Source: Spongilla lacustris
Lineage: Eukaryota > Porifera > Demospongiae > Spongillida > Spongillidae
Direction: 5' to 3'
NCBI GenBank assembly: GCA_949361645.1
Contig: OX442423.1
Location: forward strand, 7,906,624 to 7,970,623
DNA length: 64,000 nt
The notes beneath the pieces were generated by a model, which ran no database searches, was not told the DNA's origin, and saw nothing but the letters and a program-made list of their open reading frames with translations. Position numbers and translations under genes: made by a program. This document shows, in pieces, positions 35,420-51,879 of the stretch. Position 1 is the stretch's first letter; every line of letters starts with the position of its first letter.

Positions 35420-36195
35420 TGCGATGTTAAAAGAGAAAAGGGGTATTCCTGAGGCAAAACAATTGAGTGCCTGAAAACATGATTGGTAGTGCATTAGTGG
35501 TTGTAACTGCAACTAAGGAGATTTGCTGTAGGGTAAGTCATGTATTCTTACTGGGTGATGTGTGAGGAGGAAGCTTAAATGCTGGGGAGGGCTATTGACC
35601 ACAACCTTAATACTAGTACTGCATGGCATCAATCATTTCACACCAATCGATTCACGTATGCTTTTCCTTTTATAGCTCCATGTAGTTACTATTCACCAGC
35701 TCTCATCACATTCTGTGATTCTGAAACCATCAATCAATGCGAAGGAATTGCTAACAGTAAAGGTGCCCGGGATGTGAAACTAGCAGTAGGATATATCCAA
35801 TACCACCTTCGTTAGCAACAGGGATGGAAGGCAAGAACTGCATTATATATCAGTGCTCCAAATGGAAAAGGGAAGACTGGTGGCTGCCATGCATGGTCTT
35901 TGCAAACCATCTTGACCACCGACAGGCAGGGGAAAGAGCCTGATACCAACACAGCCACTGGCTAAGCAGCAGCAGAAGTCCAAGGACTTCATCGCATTGG
36001 CCAGAGTAGCTCACTGTGTTGGTGATGACACAGGAAGTATTTTGATGACTATTCCAGACAACGAGGTTGGCTATGGGATAAATGAATGATAAAAGTTTCA
36101 AGTTCACCCACTTCCAGACTGCCGATGGTGATGGATGAATGTATAACACTCGCAAGAATTCTTCACAAAGCTAATATTATGACCGGCAATTAAAA
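35420..36195 (+). pseudogene. RIG-I-like receptor, degenerate copy D
   Basis: About 35430-35535 matches the end of the Death-domain exon, including TGAGGCAAAACAATTGAGTG, TGCCTGAAAACATGATTGG and a GTAAGTCA donor. About 35820-36180 matches helicase domain 1: GGATGGAAGGCAAGAACTGC, a damaged motif I (CTCCAAATGGAAAAGGGAAG), CACAGCCACTGGCTAAGCAG, GTTGGTGATGACACAGGAAG, and motif II degraded to ATGGATGAATGTATAACAC. It ends at an A-run near 36190. Stops and indels throughout exclude function. Confidence 0.8.
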
Positions 36196-36650
36196 AAAAA
36201 AAAAACAACTCCGGACGTGGCTTGTATATATACGAATAGGATTGGTGCTATTTTGCGAATTTGCACCATTTAAATATCAGTACATAAGTTATGAAGTGCA
36301 GTGTGAAATGTATATGTGAATTCATGTATCACTTTATGCGCACAATATGTAAATAGCTGTTAAAGAAGCAGCCGGTTTCGTAACATTATATTAGCTTGCT
36401 GCTTGCGAAGCGAAACACATCGGGTTAACGTTATACACTGTGATTCAGATTTAACCTTTTAATCCTTTTAAAAAAGACTGAACTGTGTAGTATCTGTGTG
36501 TACTCTCACAGCTTGTAGAGCCGGAGGGACCATTATGAAGGTTATGAATATGTAATTCTGCAAGTATATAACTCTATAAGTCAAACCCCTATAGCAGGTA
36601 GCTTTATCACCCAAACGACGTAATAATTATTATTTAATTATAATAATTAT
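36196..36650. other. No gene recognised
   Basis: AT-rich sequence between RLR copy D and the reverse-transcriptase element. Confidence 0.4.
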
Positions 36651-36654
36651 AGTT

Positions 36655-38496
36655 TGGTGTTGCTTGCAGCAATGGTGCTGAGAAGATTGCCCATGGCTTG
36701 AGAGTGTGTGTTAATAAATATTGGCTGGATGATGACTTCGTGGTCCTAAAGGTGGACATGAAGAATGCCTTCAATATATGGTCTCACGGGAGGCTATCCT
36801 CTCGGAGTGTAGCAAACACTTCCCTGAGCTGCTCCCTTGGGCCACCTGGTGTTACAGTCAGCACCCCATTCTGTGGCATCCTATGGGCAGCTTACATTCA
36901 GAACAAGAGGTTCAGCAGGGTGATCCTCTTGGTCCTCTGCTCTTCTCCCTGATTTTAAACAAGGTAGTGTCAGAAATCACCACTAATTCTGTGTGTGCAG
37001 ATTTGTCCTACCATGCCTGGTACCTGGATGATGGTGTGCTGGCCGGTCCCAGGCCTGCTGTTCTTCAAGCTCTCTCCATCATGCAAGTGATTGGTCCTCC
37101 TACTAGTCTCATTGTAAACTTCCATAAATGTGAGATATTTAGCAAACATGATGTCAGCCTTTTCCCTCCAGAGTTGAAAAGATCAACACACCCTAATATT
37201 GTCATCTTGGGCATCCCCATTGGTGACAAGGCTTTCTGCTCCACCTTTATTTCGGAGAAACATGAAGAGGCCAAAGCTCTCCTGCTCAAACTGGAGGAAG
37301 TGAGTGCAGTTGATCCACATGTGGCCTATTCCCTTCTACGTCAATTTGCGGGATTCTGTAAGCTGGCCCACCTTGCTCGTGGCACACCACCCTCCCTAGC
37401 CATATCAGCCCTTGAGGCCTTTGATCATAACATCCGATCAACCTTCTCCAAGTGCACAGTAGTCGACACCTCCAATCAGGCCTGGCAACAGGCGGAGCTC
37501 AGCTTAGGCACGGGTGGCCTGGGCATGCGCTCCCTGAATCGGCATTCCCCAGCAGCATACATTGCCTCTCTGAGCTCCTCTGGTGCTGGTCCATTGTCCC
37601 AAGAACACCTTATCCATGCAGTAGAGTTGTTTAACTCACTTGTACCATCATCCGAGGCGGTCAGCATGGAGGAGGTGTTGACATCCCGTATCCATCAAAA
37701 GGTGCTGTCCAATAAGATTGATAACCATCTGTTCAATGTACTCTATGAGCAATCTTCGGCCGCAGATAGAGCACGCCTTCTCTCTGTCTCCTCCCCTCAT
37801 GCTGCATCTTGGGTGTCAGTCATTCCCTCTGAGGGGCTAAGCCTTCATCTTCAGCCTTCAGAGTTCCAGGTGGCCATCAAGTGGTGGCTGGGCCTAGACA
37901 CCTCTTGTGGCCCAATTTGTCCCCTGTGTCCTGGGAGAGTACTTGATCCCCTTGGCCATCATGCACTCACTTGCAAGCGTGGTGGAGATGTGGTAACCCG
38001 GCACAATAAACTGTGTGACACCCTTGCTGAGACCTGTCGCAGGGCCCACCTGAATGTTAAGGTGGAGGCTGGAAGTAACCTCACCAAAGACCACATCCAC
38101 ACTCGCCCTGCAGACATCCTAGTACCCAACTGGTCTTTGGGTAAGCCAGCAGCCTTCGACTTGTCTGTGACGTCACCGCTTAACTCCAATGTTTTACTTG
38201 AAGCGGGACTAGCAGCAGGTCAGGCTGCCAGAGCTACTGAGGAAAGAAAACACGAGGAAAATGATATCAAATGCAAGGAGCTAGGGTAGGTTTGTGTCCC
38301 CATGGTGGTTGAGGCATATGGTGCTTGGGGGACAGAAGCAATGGAGTCATTTTCACTTCTGGCCTCTCGCCTTGCAACTAGCTCCAACAGGGCTAAGGCT
38401 GAGGTCCTAGCTGCCTTTTATGGCAGGCTGAACCTCAACTTAGTTCGAGCCAACGCCACAGCCATCCTCTCCAGATGTTTTGTCCCTGACTATTAG
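36655..38496 (+). pseudogene. Reverse transcriptase with restriction-like endonuclease region (LINE-like), 5'-truncated
   Basis: About 36698-36780 encodes the RT block VLKVDMKNAFN, then a frame change. One frame then runs from 36778 to 38496, broken only by a TAG at 38287-38289. It holds QQGDPLGPLLFSLIL, the catalytic YLDDGVLAGP, and a C-terminal region with a zinc motif (CPLCPG... LGHHALTC) followed by RPADILVPNW and AFDLSVTSPL. The last two resemble the PD-(D/E)XK endonuclease of R2-type LINEs. After the stop the same frame gives VEAYGAWGTEAMESFSLLAS and AAFYGRLNLNLVRANA, so the stop probably replaced a tryptophan codon. The N-terminal half is missing. It sits between RLR copies D and B. 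Confidence 0.8.
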
Positions 38497-38925
38497 CAAT
38501 AGTAGGGTTATTTATCATTATATAATGTAGTGTCTTTGTACAAAAATAATAAAATTGCAATAATTTAAATATAATTTCATGCCTGCACATTATTGAACGT
38601 TGTTGAGCGCGAAAAGCAAGGTTCGTTGCAGCGCATCGTATTCAATGTTTGAGTGGATTCTGTTTGCATCCATTCGCTGGCCACCAGGCGGCGCGGCCTG
38701 TAGCACATCCTCTAATCTAGCCTCGTCCCATGGCCCTATTTTTTATTTACTTTAACTGTTAACTTTAAAATAAAAATAGGGCCCGGGGGCGGGGGGGGGG
38801 GACGACGCTAAGTAAATTTATCGATGAATGATTGCCAGGGGGGCTGTCCCTGTTATAATGTTATTTTAATTTTTAGATCAGCAGAGTCAAAACACACCAC
38901 CGCGAAAAGCTTGTCGACGATTACC
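38497..38925. promoter_or_regulatory. 5' flank of RLR copy B
   Basis: Includes a poly-G tract at about 38777-38801. It shares with the copy A flank the GGGGGGCTGTCC-like stretch and GAGTCAAAACACACCACCGC (A has a matching ACACCATCAC form). Probably promoter and 5' leader. No specific element is claimed. Confidence 0.4.
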
Positions 38926-43415
<4,490 letters not shown>

Positions 43416-44135
43416 TAGTATAATTTAAAACATTCTAAATGGAGCACAAGTTGTGACATTAGCTGATATGTTTTGTATTGAGCATTTTCTGATTGGCTGT
43501 GAAAGCTTTATAGACACATCTTTATATACATGTAGTACCCACACCAGTCCAATTACACTACCTGTAGAATAGCACAAATGCAGCTAGTCCTTTGTATTAG
43601 ATGTTTCCTACATGTACTATGATGTGTAGCAGCAATGTGGTACTTTTGATCAAGCACATATCAGCAGTGGAATAGTTATATGGCTGCCGTATGACACCCA
43701 TACCAATGAGTTGCACAGGTCAAGTGTCTTAGGACCCACACCCTTATGCAAAAGAAATCATTAAATGAAAAGAAAGTTTCACAGTATTTAAACAATAGCA
43801 AAAACACATGGTGGGGGAGGGGAGGGGTTGGAGATCCATGTGTATGTTAAGTGAATCCATTTGTATATGACATTAACACATCTTCCTATAACCCCCTTCT
43901 CCCCCCCCCCCCCCCCCCCCTTGGGTGCACCACCTCCCCACTGTGAAAACCTTAAAAGGGACACGCCAGAACACAATAGAACAATGATCAGCCTCAACAT
44001 CACATAGGGACATGCAACAATGCACATGTTGCATCTTTTGTTGCACAGATATTATATATATTGCTTATAGACTAACCATTTCTATTCAGCCAACTTGCCA
44101 AGGACCTTAAAATGTGTATATACAAAGCCTAAATT
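43416..44135. other. 3' flank of RLR copy B
   Basis: The first part matches the 3' flank of copy A (ACATTCTAAATGGAGCACA). A poly-C run lies at about 43901-43920. No gene before the gap. Confidence 0.5.
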
Positions 44136-44335
44136 NNNNNNNNNNNNNNNNNNNNNNNNNNNNNNNNNNNNNNNNNNNNNNNNNNNNNNNNNNNNNNNNN
44201 NNNNNNNNNNNNNNNNNNNNNNNNNNNNNNNNNNNNNNNNNNNNNNNNNNNNNNNNNNNNNNNNNNNNNNNNNNNNNNNNNNNNNNNNNNNNNNNNNNNN
44301 NNNNNNNNNNNNNNNNNNNNNNNNNNNNNNNNNNN
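44136..44335. other. Assembly gap of 200 N
   Basis: Exactly 200 undetermined bases, a conventional scaffold-join length. True distance and content are unknown. Confidence 0.99.
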
Positions 44336-45060
44336 TACCTGTGATCCATTTCATTAGCTTACAGAGCATATCCATAAATAGGGTGGGGATGTGCTGGGGT
44401 GAAGGGGAGGGTGGGATGTGCTCGGGTGAGGGGATATAGCCAAACATGTGTACATCCTTACCCCACAACATCACACCCCCCTCTCTCACCTCAGCATATC
44501 TGTACATGGAGGTAAGGTGTGTGTGCAATGCTAAAGGATATAGCCCAACCAAGCACATATGCATGTCCACATCCTTGGCGGGGGGGGGGGGGGGGGGGGG
44601 GGGGGGTGATGTACTGGGGTACGTGTTTGGGCTATTATCCTTTAGCATTGGACACACACATCCTACCTCATGTACACACACAAATCACCCCATGTACACA
44701 CACAAATCACCCCATGTACACACACACACACACACGGCAATAACATTGGTTCGAGAAAAATTGATGAAGGAGACTAAACCAAAAAAATATGGGGACACAT
44801 GTATATCCAAATGCTGTCGGCAAAATGCCCTCCCATGACCAAAGAATAACCTGCAGTGTTAGCTATTACTTGTCAATGGTTGAGCCAGATATCGATGTAT
44901 TGAACTAATCCATTTACATTTATACCCTAGCTGCTTTAATGATTTGGCAGTGGACTCCTCCCTTCCTCTCCCCCCCCCCCCCCCCTCCCACCCCCTACTT
45001 TCCTCTTCACCCAACATCCCTCTCCTCCTAATCTTCCTGCTTTCACACCCCACTGCAACC
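44336..45060. other. Inverted repeat around a poly-G tract; no gene
   Basis: About 44511-44550 (GTGTGTGCAATGCTAAAGGA, TATAGCCCA) and about 44626-44667 (TGGGCTATTATCCTTTAGCA, TTGGACACACAC) are inverted relatives. They flank a poly-G run (about 44580-44606). A diverged copy of the same head lies at 44400-44465. Poly-C follows at about 44970-44985. Confidence 0.65.
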
Positions 45061-45064
45061 TCCT

Positions 45065-45495
45065 ACTTTAGATGAGTTTCCTCTCCATCTGAACATGCCC
45101 CCTCACAATCTGAACATGCCCCCTCTCCATCCCAACATGCCCCCTCTCCATCTGAACATGCCCCCTCTCCATCTCAACATGCCCCCTCTCCATCTCAACA
45201 TGCCCCCTCTCCATCTCAACATGCCCCCTCTCCATCTCAACATGCCCCCTCTCCATCTCAACATGCCCCCTCTCCATCTCAACATGCCTCCTCTCCATCT
45301 GAACATGCTCCCCTCTCCATCTCAACATGCCTCCTCTCCATCTGAACATGCTCCCCTCTCCATCTGAACATGCTCCCCTCTCCATCTGAACATGCCCCCT
45401 CTCCATCCCAACATGCCCCCTCTCCATCTGAACATGCCCCCTCTCCATCCCAACAAGCCCCCTCTCCATCCCAACAAGCCCCCTCTCCATCTCTC
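45065..45495. repeat. Minisatellite, 21-bp unit
   Basis: About 20 copies of CATCTCAACATGCCCCCTCTC with CATCTGAACATG and CATCCCAACA variants. Because 21 is a multiple of three, frames such as HLNMPPL stay open throughout. No independent sign of coding. Confidence 0.95.
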
Positions 45496-45825
45496 CTCCC
45501 CACCCACGGAAGCTCTATTCAGATACTGCTGGAGGTCTATTTACATGGTGCCATGTTGTGGTATGCACTGGGATGGTGTGTTTCCTTGTGTGCTGTGTAC
45601 AAGAGAATCTATGAAGTGGACAGTAGAGTCCTAAGGAATCCAGAGGAGGGGGCAGTAGAGTCCAGAGGAGGGGGCAGTAGGACTCTACAATGTAAATCAC
45701 GTTGATCATGATGGGGGTCTAACTGAATTGGTAACCAAAGATTCCTGCAATTAACCAATCGCAATACATAACACTATATAACATCACAAACATTGTATAT
45801 ACATGTACCAACAAACATACAGTAT

Positions 45826-46212
45826 AACCACCACATAACCACCACATAACCACCACATAACCACCACATAACCACCACATAACCACCACATAACCACCAC
45901 ATAACCACCACATAACCACCACATAACCACCACATAACCACCACATAACCACCACATAACCACCACATAACCACCACATAACCATCACATAACCACCACA
46001 TAACCACCACATAACCACCACATAACCACCACATAACCACCACATAACCACCACATAACCACCACATAACCATCACATAACCATCACATAACCACCACAT
46101 AACCACCACATAACCATCACATAACCACCACATAACCACCACATAACCATCACATAACCATCACATAACCACCACATAACCATCACATAACCACCACATA
46201 ACCACCACATAT
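45826..46212. repeat. Minisatellite, 11-bp unit
   Basis: About 35 copies of CATAACCACCA with occasional CATAACCATCA variants. Confidence 0.97.
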
Positions 46213-46815
46213 AACACACAATGTCACCAACAAGGAACTACAATAACATGAAACATAAATGGTTCTAAAATAATCAACAGCTGTCACCTTCTGCCTCCTG
46301 TCTATACTACTGAGACAGAGTTACAGACGCCACCATGGGTGTGCTCTAAATGGAGGTGCTCAATATGGGGGTGCTCTTGCGTGCCCACAATTTGGGACAC
46401 GCACAGGTACGGCTCTGGATCACCAGTGTGGGCAGTATCTCTGTTGGGCTGCTGGAGTGAGGAGATCTCTGAGTACAAGGGAGCTGCCATTTTGGAGGAG
46501 GAGCCAACTGGCTGGTATGCAGAGTCCAGTATAGCATAGGAGGGACACTGGATTGGATGGACAATGCAATGGACATGTACACATCAGAACAAAACTCCCA
46601 GTTCCCCTGTGTCCCTCCACAGTACCCCTGTGTCTCTGCACAGTACCCCTGTGTCCCGTCACATGTCTAGTGCACAATACATGCTGCATGCATATGTTAC
46701 TTTTCAAAATACAATTAAAGGTTATTAAAAACAATAGCAGTCAACTTTGTATAGTTACATGTACATGTATGTCATGGTAACTTTGAAGACCTAATAATAG
46801 ATGAGTACTGAGTGA
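46213..46815. other. No gene recognised
   Basis: Unique-looking spacer between the 11-bp and 23-bp arrays, with a short ACAGTACCCCTGTGTC direct repeat near 46618-46655. Confidence 0.45.
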
Positions 46816-47182
46816 CCATAAAGGTGACCATAAAGGTGACCATAATGTTGTGAACAAGGTGACCATAATGTTGTGAACAAGGTGACCATAATGTTGTGTA
46901 CAAGGTGACCACAATGTTGTGAACAAGGTGACCATAATGCTGTGAACAAGGTGACCATAATGTTGTGTACAAGGTGACCATAATGTTGTGAACAAGGTGA
47001 CCATAATGTTGTGAACAAGGTGACCATAATGTTGTGAACAAGGTGACCACAATGTTGTGAACAAGGTGACCATAATGTTGTGTACAAGGTGACCACAATG
47101 TTGTGAACAAGGTGACCATAATGTTGTGAACAAGGTGACCATAATGTTGTGTACAAGGTGACCATAATGTTGTGTACAAGGT
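46816..47182 (+). repeat. Minisatellite, 23-bp unit (GTGACCATAATGTTGTGAACAAG)
   Basis: About 16 copies. The unit reads GTGACCATAATGTTGTG(A/T)A followed by CAAG. Nineteen of 23 positions match the reverse complement of the 23-bp unit at 48563-49638. Confidence 0.97.
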
Positions 47183-47394
47183 GAGTTTTTAATCTGTCCA
47201 ACTTAATATTGTGTCCAACTCCACATGTACACGTAGTCTTCTTAGTACTTGTCCTCCCTCCCTCCCTCCCTCCCTCCCTCCCTCACTCCTCCTGTCACAT
47301 CCATATATGGCTGACCATTCAGCTTACATGTACTTGGGGGTGTGTCTCCTACTACAACCATTTGTTTATGACCATCAGTGGCCAATGAATGAGG

Positions 47395-48508
47395 GCAACT
47401 GAAGGGACAGACATGGTTGAAGGGACAGACATGGTTGAAGGGACAGACATGGTTGAAGGGACAGACATGGTTGAAGGGACAGACATGGTTGAAGGGACAG
47501 ACATGGTTGAAGGGACAGACATGGTTGAAGGGACAGACATGGTTGAAGGGACAGACATGGTTGAAGGGACAGACATGGTTGAAGGGACAGACATGGTTGA
47601 AGGGACAGACATGGTTGAAGGGACAGACATGGTTGAAGGGACAGACATGGTTGAAGGGACAGACATGGTTGAAGGGACAGACATGGTTGAAGGGACAGAC
47701 ATGGTTGAAGGGACAGACATAGTTGTAGGGACAGACATAGTTGAAGGGACAGACATGGTTGAAGGGACAGACATGGTTGAAGGGACAGACATGGTTGAAG
47801 GGACAGACATGGTTGAAGGGACAGACATGGTTGAAGGGACAGACATGGTTGAAGGGACAGACATGGTTGAAGGGACAGACATGGTTGAAGGGACAGACAT
47901 GGTTGAAGGGACAGACATGGTTGAAGGGACAGACATGGTTGAAGGGACAGACATGGTTGAAGGGACAGACATGGTTGACATGGTTGAAGGGACAGACATG
48001 GTTGAAGGGACAGACATGGTTGAAGGGACAGACATGGTTGAAGGGACAGACATGGTTGAAGGGACAGACATGGTTGAAGGGACAGACATGGTTGAAGGGA
48101 CAGACATGGTTGAAGGGACAGACATGGTTGAAGGGACAGACATGGTTGAAGGGACAGACATGGTTGAAGGGACAGACATGGTTGAAGGGACAGACATGGT
48201 TGAAGGGACAGACATGGTTGAAGGGACAGACATGGTTGAAGGGACAGACATGGTTGAAGGGACAGACATGGTTGAAGGGACAGACATGGTTGAAGGGACA
48301 GACATGGTTGAAGGGACAGACATGGTTGAAGGGACAGACATGGTTGAAGGGACAGACATGGTTGAAGGGACAGACATGGTTGAAGGGACAGACATGGTTG
48401 AAGGGACAGACATGGTTGAAGGGACAGACATGGTTGAAGGGACAGACATGGTTGAAGGGACAGACATGGTTGAAGGGACAGACATGGTTGACATGGTTGA
48501 AGGGACTG
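47395..48508. repeat. Minisatellite, 18-bp unit
   Basis: About 60 copies of GTTGAAGGGACAGACATG, highly homogeneous, with two short GTTGACATG units (near 47974 and 48486) and two changed units near 47720. Because 18 is a multiple of three, both strands are open for about 380 codons (an EGTDMV-type hexapeptide on plus, STMSVP on minus). There is no splice context, signal or domain, so it is called a satellite. Confidence 0.95.
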
Positions 48509-48562
48509 AAGGGAAATTATCTGTGAGCTTAATTTAATTACTGTACATGTATATGTATATGT

Positions 48563-49638
48563 ATGATGGTCACCCTGTACCCATCATTATGGTCACCCTG
48601 TACCCATCATCATGGTCACCCTGTACCCATCATCATGGTCACCCTGTACCCATCATCATGGTCACCCTGTACTCCTCATCATGGTCACCCTGTACCCATC
48701 ATCATGGTCACCCTGTACCCATCATCATGGTCACCCTGTACTCCTCATCATGGTCACCTTGTACCCATCATCATGGTCACCCTGTACCCATCATCAAGGT
48801 CACCCTGTACCCATCATTATGGTCACCCTGTACCCATCATTATGGTCACCCTGTACCCATCATTATGGTCACCTTGTACCCATCATCATGGTCACCTTGT
48901 ACCCATCATCATGGTCACCCTGTACTCATCATCATGGTCACCCTGTACCCACCATCATGGTCACCCTGTACCCATCATCATGGTCACCCTGTACCCATCA
49001 TCATGGTCACCCTGTACCCATCATTATGGTCACCTTGTACCCATCATCATGGTCACCCTGTACCCATCATCATGGTCACCCTGTACTCATCATCATGGTC
49101 ACCCTGTACCCATCATCATGGTCACCCTGTACCCACCATCATGGTCACCCTGTACCCATCATCATGGCCACCTTGTACCCATCATCATGGTCACCCTGTA
49201 CCCATCATCATGGTCACCCTGTACCCATCATCATGGTCACCCTGTACCCATCATCATGGTCACCCTGTACCCATCATCATGGTCACCCTGTACTCCTCAT
49301 CATGGTCACCTTGTACCCATCATCATGGTCACCCTGTACCCATCATCATGGTCACCCTGTACCCATCATTATGGTCACCCTGTACCCATCATTATGGTCA
49401 CCCTGTACCTATCATTATGGTCACCTTGTACCAATCATCATGGTCACCCTGTACCCATCATCATGGTCACCCTGTACTCATCATCATGGTCACCCTGTAC
49501 CCATCATCATGGTCACCCTGTACCCATCATCATGGCCACTTTGTACCCATCATTATGGTCACCCTGTACCCATCATCATGGTCACCCTGTACCCACCATC
49601 ATGGTCACCCTGTACCCATCATTATGGTCACCCTGTAC
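48563..49638 (-). repeat. Minisatellite, 23-bp unit, left half of a split array
   Basis: About 47 copies of GGTCACCCTGTACCCATCAT plus CAT, with CTTGTACC, TACTCATC and ATTATGG variants. It continues after the gypsy insertion at 53481-54140. Strand is given relative to the related array at 46816. Confidence 0.97.
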
Positions 49639-49639
49639 T

Positions 49640-49764
49640 TTTAACAGACCTACTGATATGATGTCATGTGTTGTTCATGCGTATTGGGTGTGGTGTCCTT
49701 TTTCTTGGTGTGCGTTGTCGTGTAACTCGTGTCCGTTGTATTGAAGTATCAAGAGACTGTTACA
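49640..49764 (+). repeat. 5' LTR of the gypsy element
   Basis: 125 bp, matching 53367-53480 except for an extra TGTTGTTCATG and a few substitutions. Its first bases are TTTAAC instead of TGTAAC. Confidence 0.88.
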
Positions 49765-50708
49765 ATTGGTGTGGTCAGCAGGATGTCGGATTTGGATGGA
49801 AAAAGTGATGTCTCTCGAGCGGAGGTAAGTAAACGTGGCCTGGTGGCTCAACCAACTGAGTTCTCTGGTAATGAGGATTGGAGTACCTGGATAAGGAAGT
49901 TCATGAGCCTTGCAGAGCTCTATCAATGGGACGACGCTGAGGGTGTGGCTTCACTGCAAGCCTACCGGCCGTGCTGCACTAGCGTTCGAGACCCTTGATA
50001 ATGACAGCAGAGACCCTTGATAATGACAGCAGAGAGACGCTTGATTCTGCAGTGGGGGGCCTTACCAACAGATTTGAGCCAGCGGCCAAGCAACTAGTCT
50101 ATCAAGAGAAGCTACTCAGTTATCAAAGGTAGAAAGGGGACAATTGGGACGTAGTCGCGGGAAACGTAAGGGAGCTTGCTTCTTGTGCCCATCCCGCCTC
50201 AGAGGGCCCAGCCCAAGGATTTGCAATGTCAAAATTTAGAAAAAGACACGAAGCTTGCTATTGGGGTGCGACAGAGTGCTCCAAAAACGCTGGATGCAGC
50301 AGTTCGGGAAGTGGTACGTCTAGACTGCATACATAGGACTGTGCATACACCCAAAGTTAACGCTGTCCCGTCTGACCGTGAGATAACGCAAACCACTGAC
50401 GATATTCAATCGGTGCTGAAGGGGATCTGAGAGTTGAAAGTAGGTCAAGAACAGAATTTCCGTACCATTAAAGGGAAGTTAGAAGAACACGATGACCGTC
50501 TATGCAAACTGGAACAGTCACAGCCTCAAGAACCCAAAAGGCTTGCATGCTTTAGGTGTGGAAGAGTAGGCCACATAGTGACCATGGAAGGGATAAAAGG
50601 CTTTCAAAGTATTGACTTAAACCAAAGTGGGAAGGGAACACACTCACACTACCATCGACGCATTCCCATAACTGTTGCATTCCAGGACACTTATTCAACA
50701 TACCTGTT

Positions 50709-50924
50709 AACTTTTTGGTTGATACAGGGGCAGGTGTAACGGTCATCAGGCGAGATGTCTGGGATGAATGCAGCGATGGTGATCTTGAACCTTGGGAGGC
50801 AGCAGTACAACTGAGGAATGCATTGGCTAAACCCCTAGAAGTAAGTGGTACAGGGAAAGCTAAGATTGCCCTAGGAGGGGAATTGTTCATAGACTCAGTT
50901 GTAATCGTGAATGGAATGTCTTAG
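50709..50924 (+). pseudogene. Gypsy retropepsin domain
   Basis: Active-site motif LVDTGAGVTVIRRDVW followed by a flap-like region (KPLEVSGTGKAKIALGG). It belongs to the gypsy element 49640-53480. The frame ends at a stop at 50922-50924, without the usual ILG-DFL block. Confidence 0.75.
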
Positions 50925-51324
50925 GGTTAGCTTTTGTCAACTTAAATGGCTGCGTACCAAAGGAAGTTAATTATTAAACACAGAAAGGAAGGTGCCAATG
51001 GAGTCATCTGGTTACGGAAATGGTGGCTCTATAGCAAATGTAACCATTCGAGAGACAGTCCAGATACATGTACCTCCTGGGTCATGAACTTGAGTTAATG
51101 GGCTATGTCTCTGGAAAGTTACACCAAGGACCATGGTTGACGGAGGCGTCAAAGTGCCTTAACAAACCCATTCATGTAGCAAATTCCATTGTAAAACCCC
51201 TCAATGGATGTGTCCAAGTACGTGTCTTAAAGAAGCTGTTATGTTAGTTCCAGGAGATATGTTAGGAACACTTGAACACATGCGGAGTCATGGGGTAGAG
51301 TGGTTGCAGAAGATTCTCAAAAAT

Positions 51325-51465
51325 AACCTATGGAGACACACCCAGCCTATGGAGACGCACCCAGCCTATGGAGACGCACCCAGCCTATGGAGACACACCC
51401 AGCCTATGGAGACGCACCCAGCCTATGGAGACGCACCCAGCCTATGGAGACACACCCAGCTCTGT
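51325..51465. repeat. 19-bp tandem repeat inside the gypsy element
   Basis: Seven copies of CCTATGGAGACGCACCCAG (ACACACCCAG in some copies), between the protease and the RT remnant. This is unusual within a retrotransposon coding region. Confidence 0.93.
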
Positions 51466-51879
51466 CACCGCAAAAAGTGGCAAAAATAGTACAACTTGTA
51501 GAGAAATCCTACAAATGGCTTTCCCATACAGAGAAGCAGGAAGTGATTGATTTACTTGCAAAATACGCAACAGTAATTCCAGAAAGGGATGGTGATGTTG
51601 GGAGGACAACAGTGCTTCAACATTCAGTATACACTGGGGGATGCATCACCCATTCGGCAGCAGTTTAGGAGAGTTTAGGCCTTTCCATCAAAGAACACAA
51701 TACAAGGGATTACTGCAAGACATGCTAAAGAAGGAGATGGTTCTCTACACTGGACTTATTGGGCCTATTTTGGACATGATCAAGGGGTGGACAGCCAAAA
51801 CCTGATCTGGCTAAAGTACAAGGCTTTAGCCCTGCACAGCGTGGACTCTGCCAACAGTGGGAACATTGTATCGCACCTT

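Noticed and set aside
44082..44681. Open frames spanning the N run
   Set aside because: They are read through undetermined bases and have no evidential value.
48547..49744. Three overlapping frames of 350-390 codons on the plus strand
   Set aside because: The 23-bp unit lacks stops and rotates through all frames; they are minisatellite artefacts.
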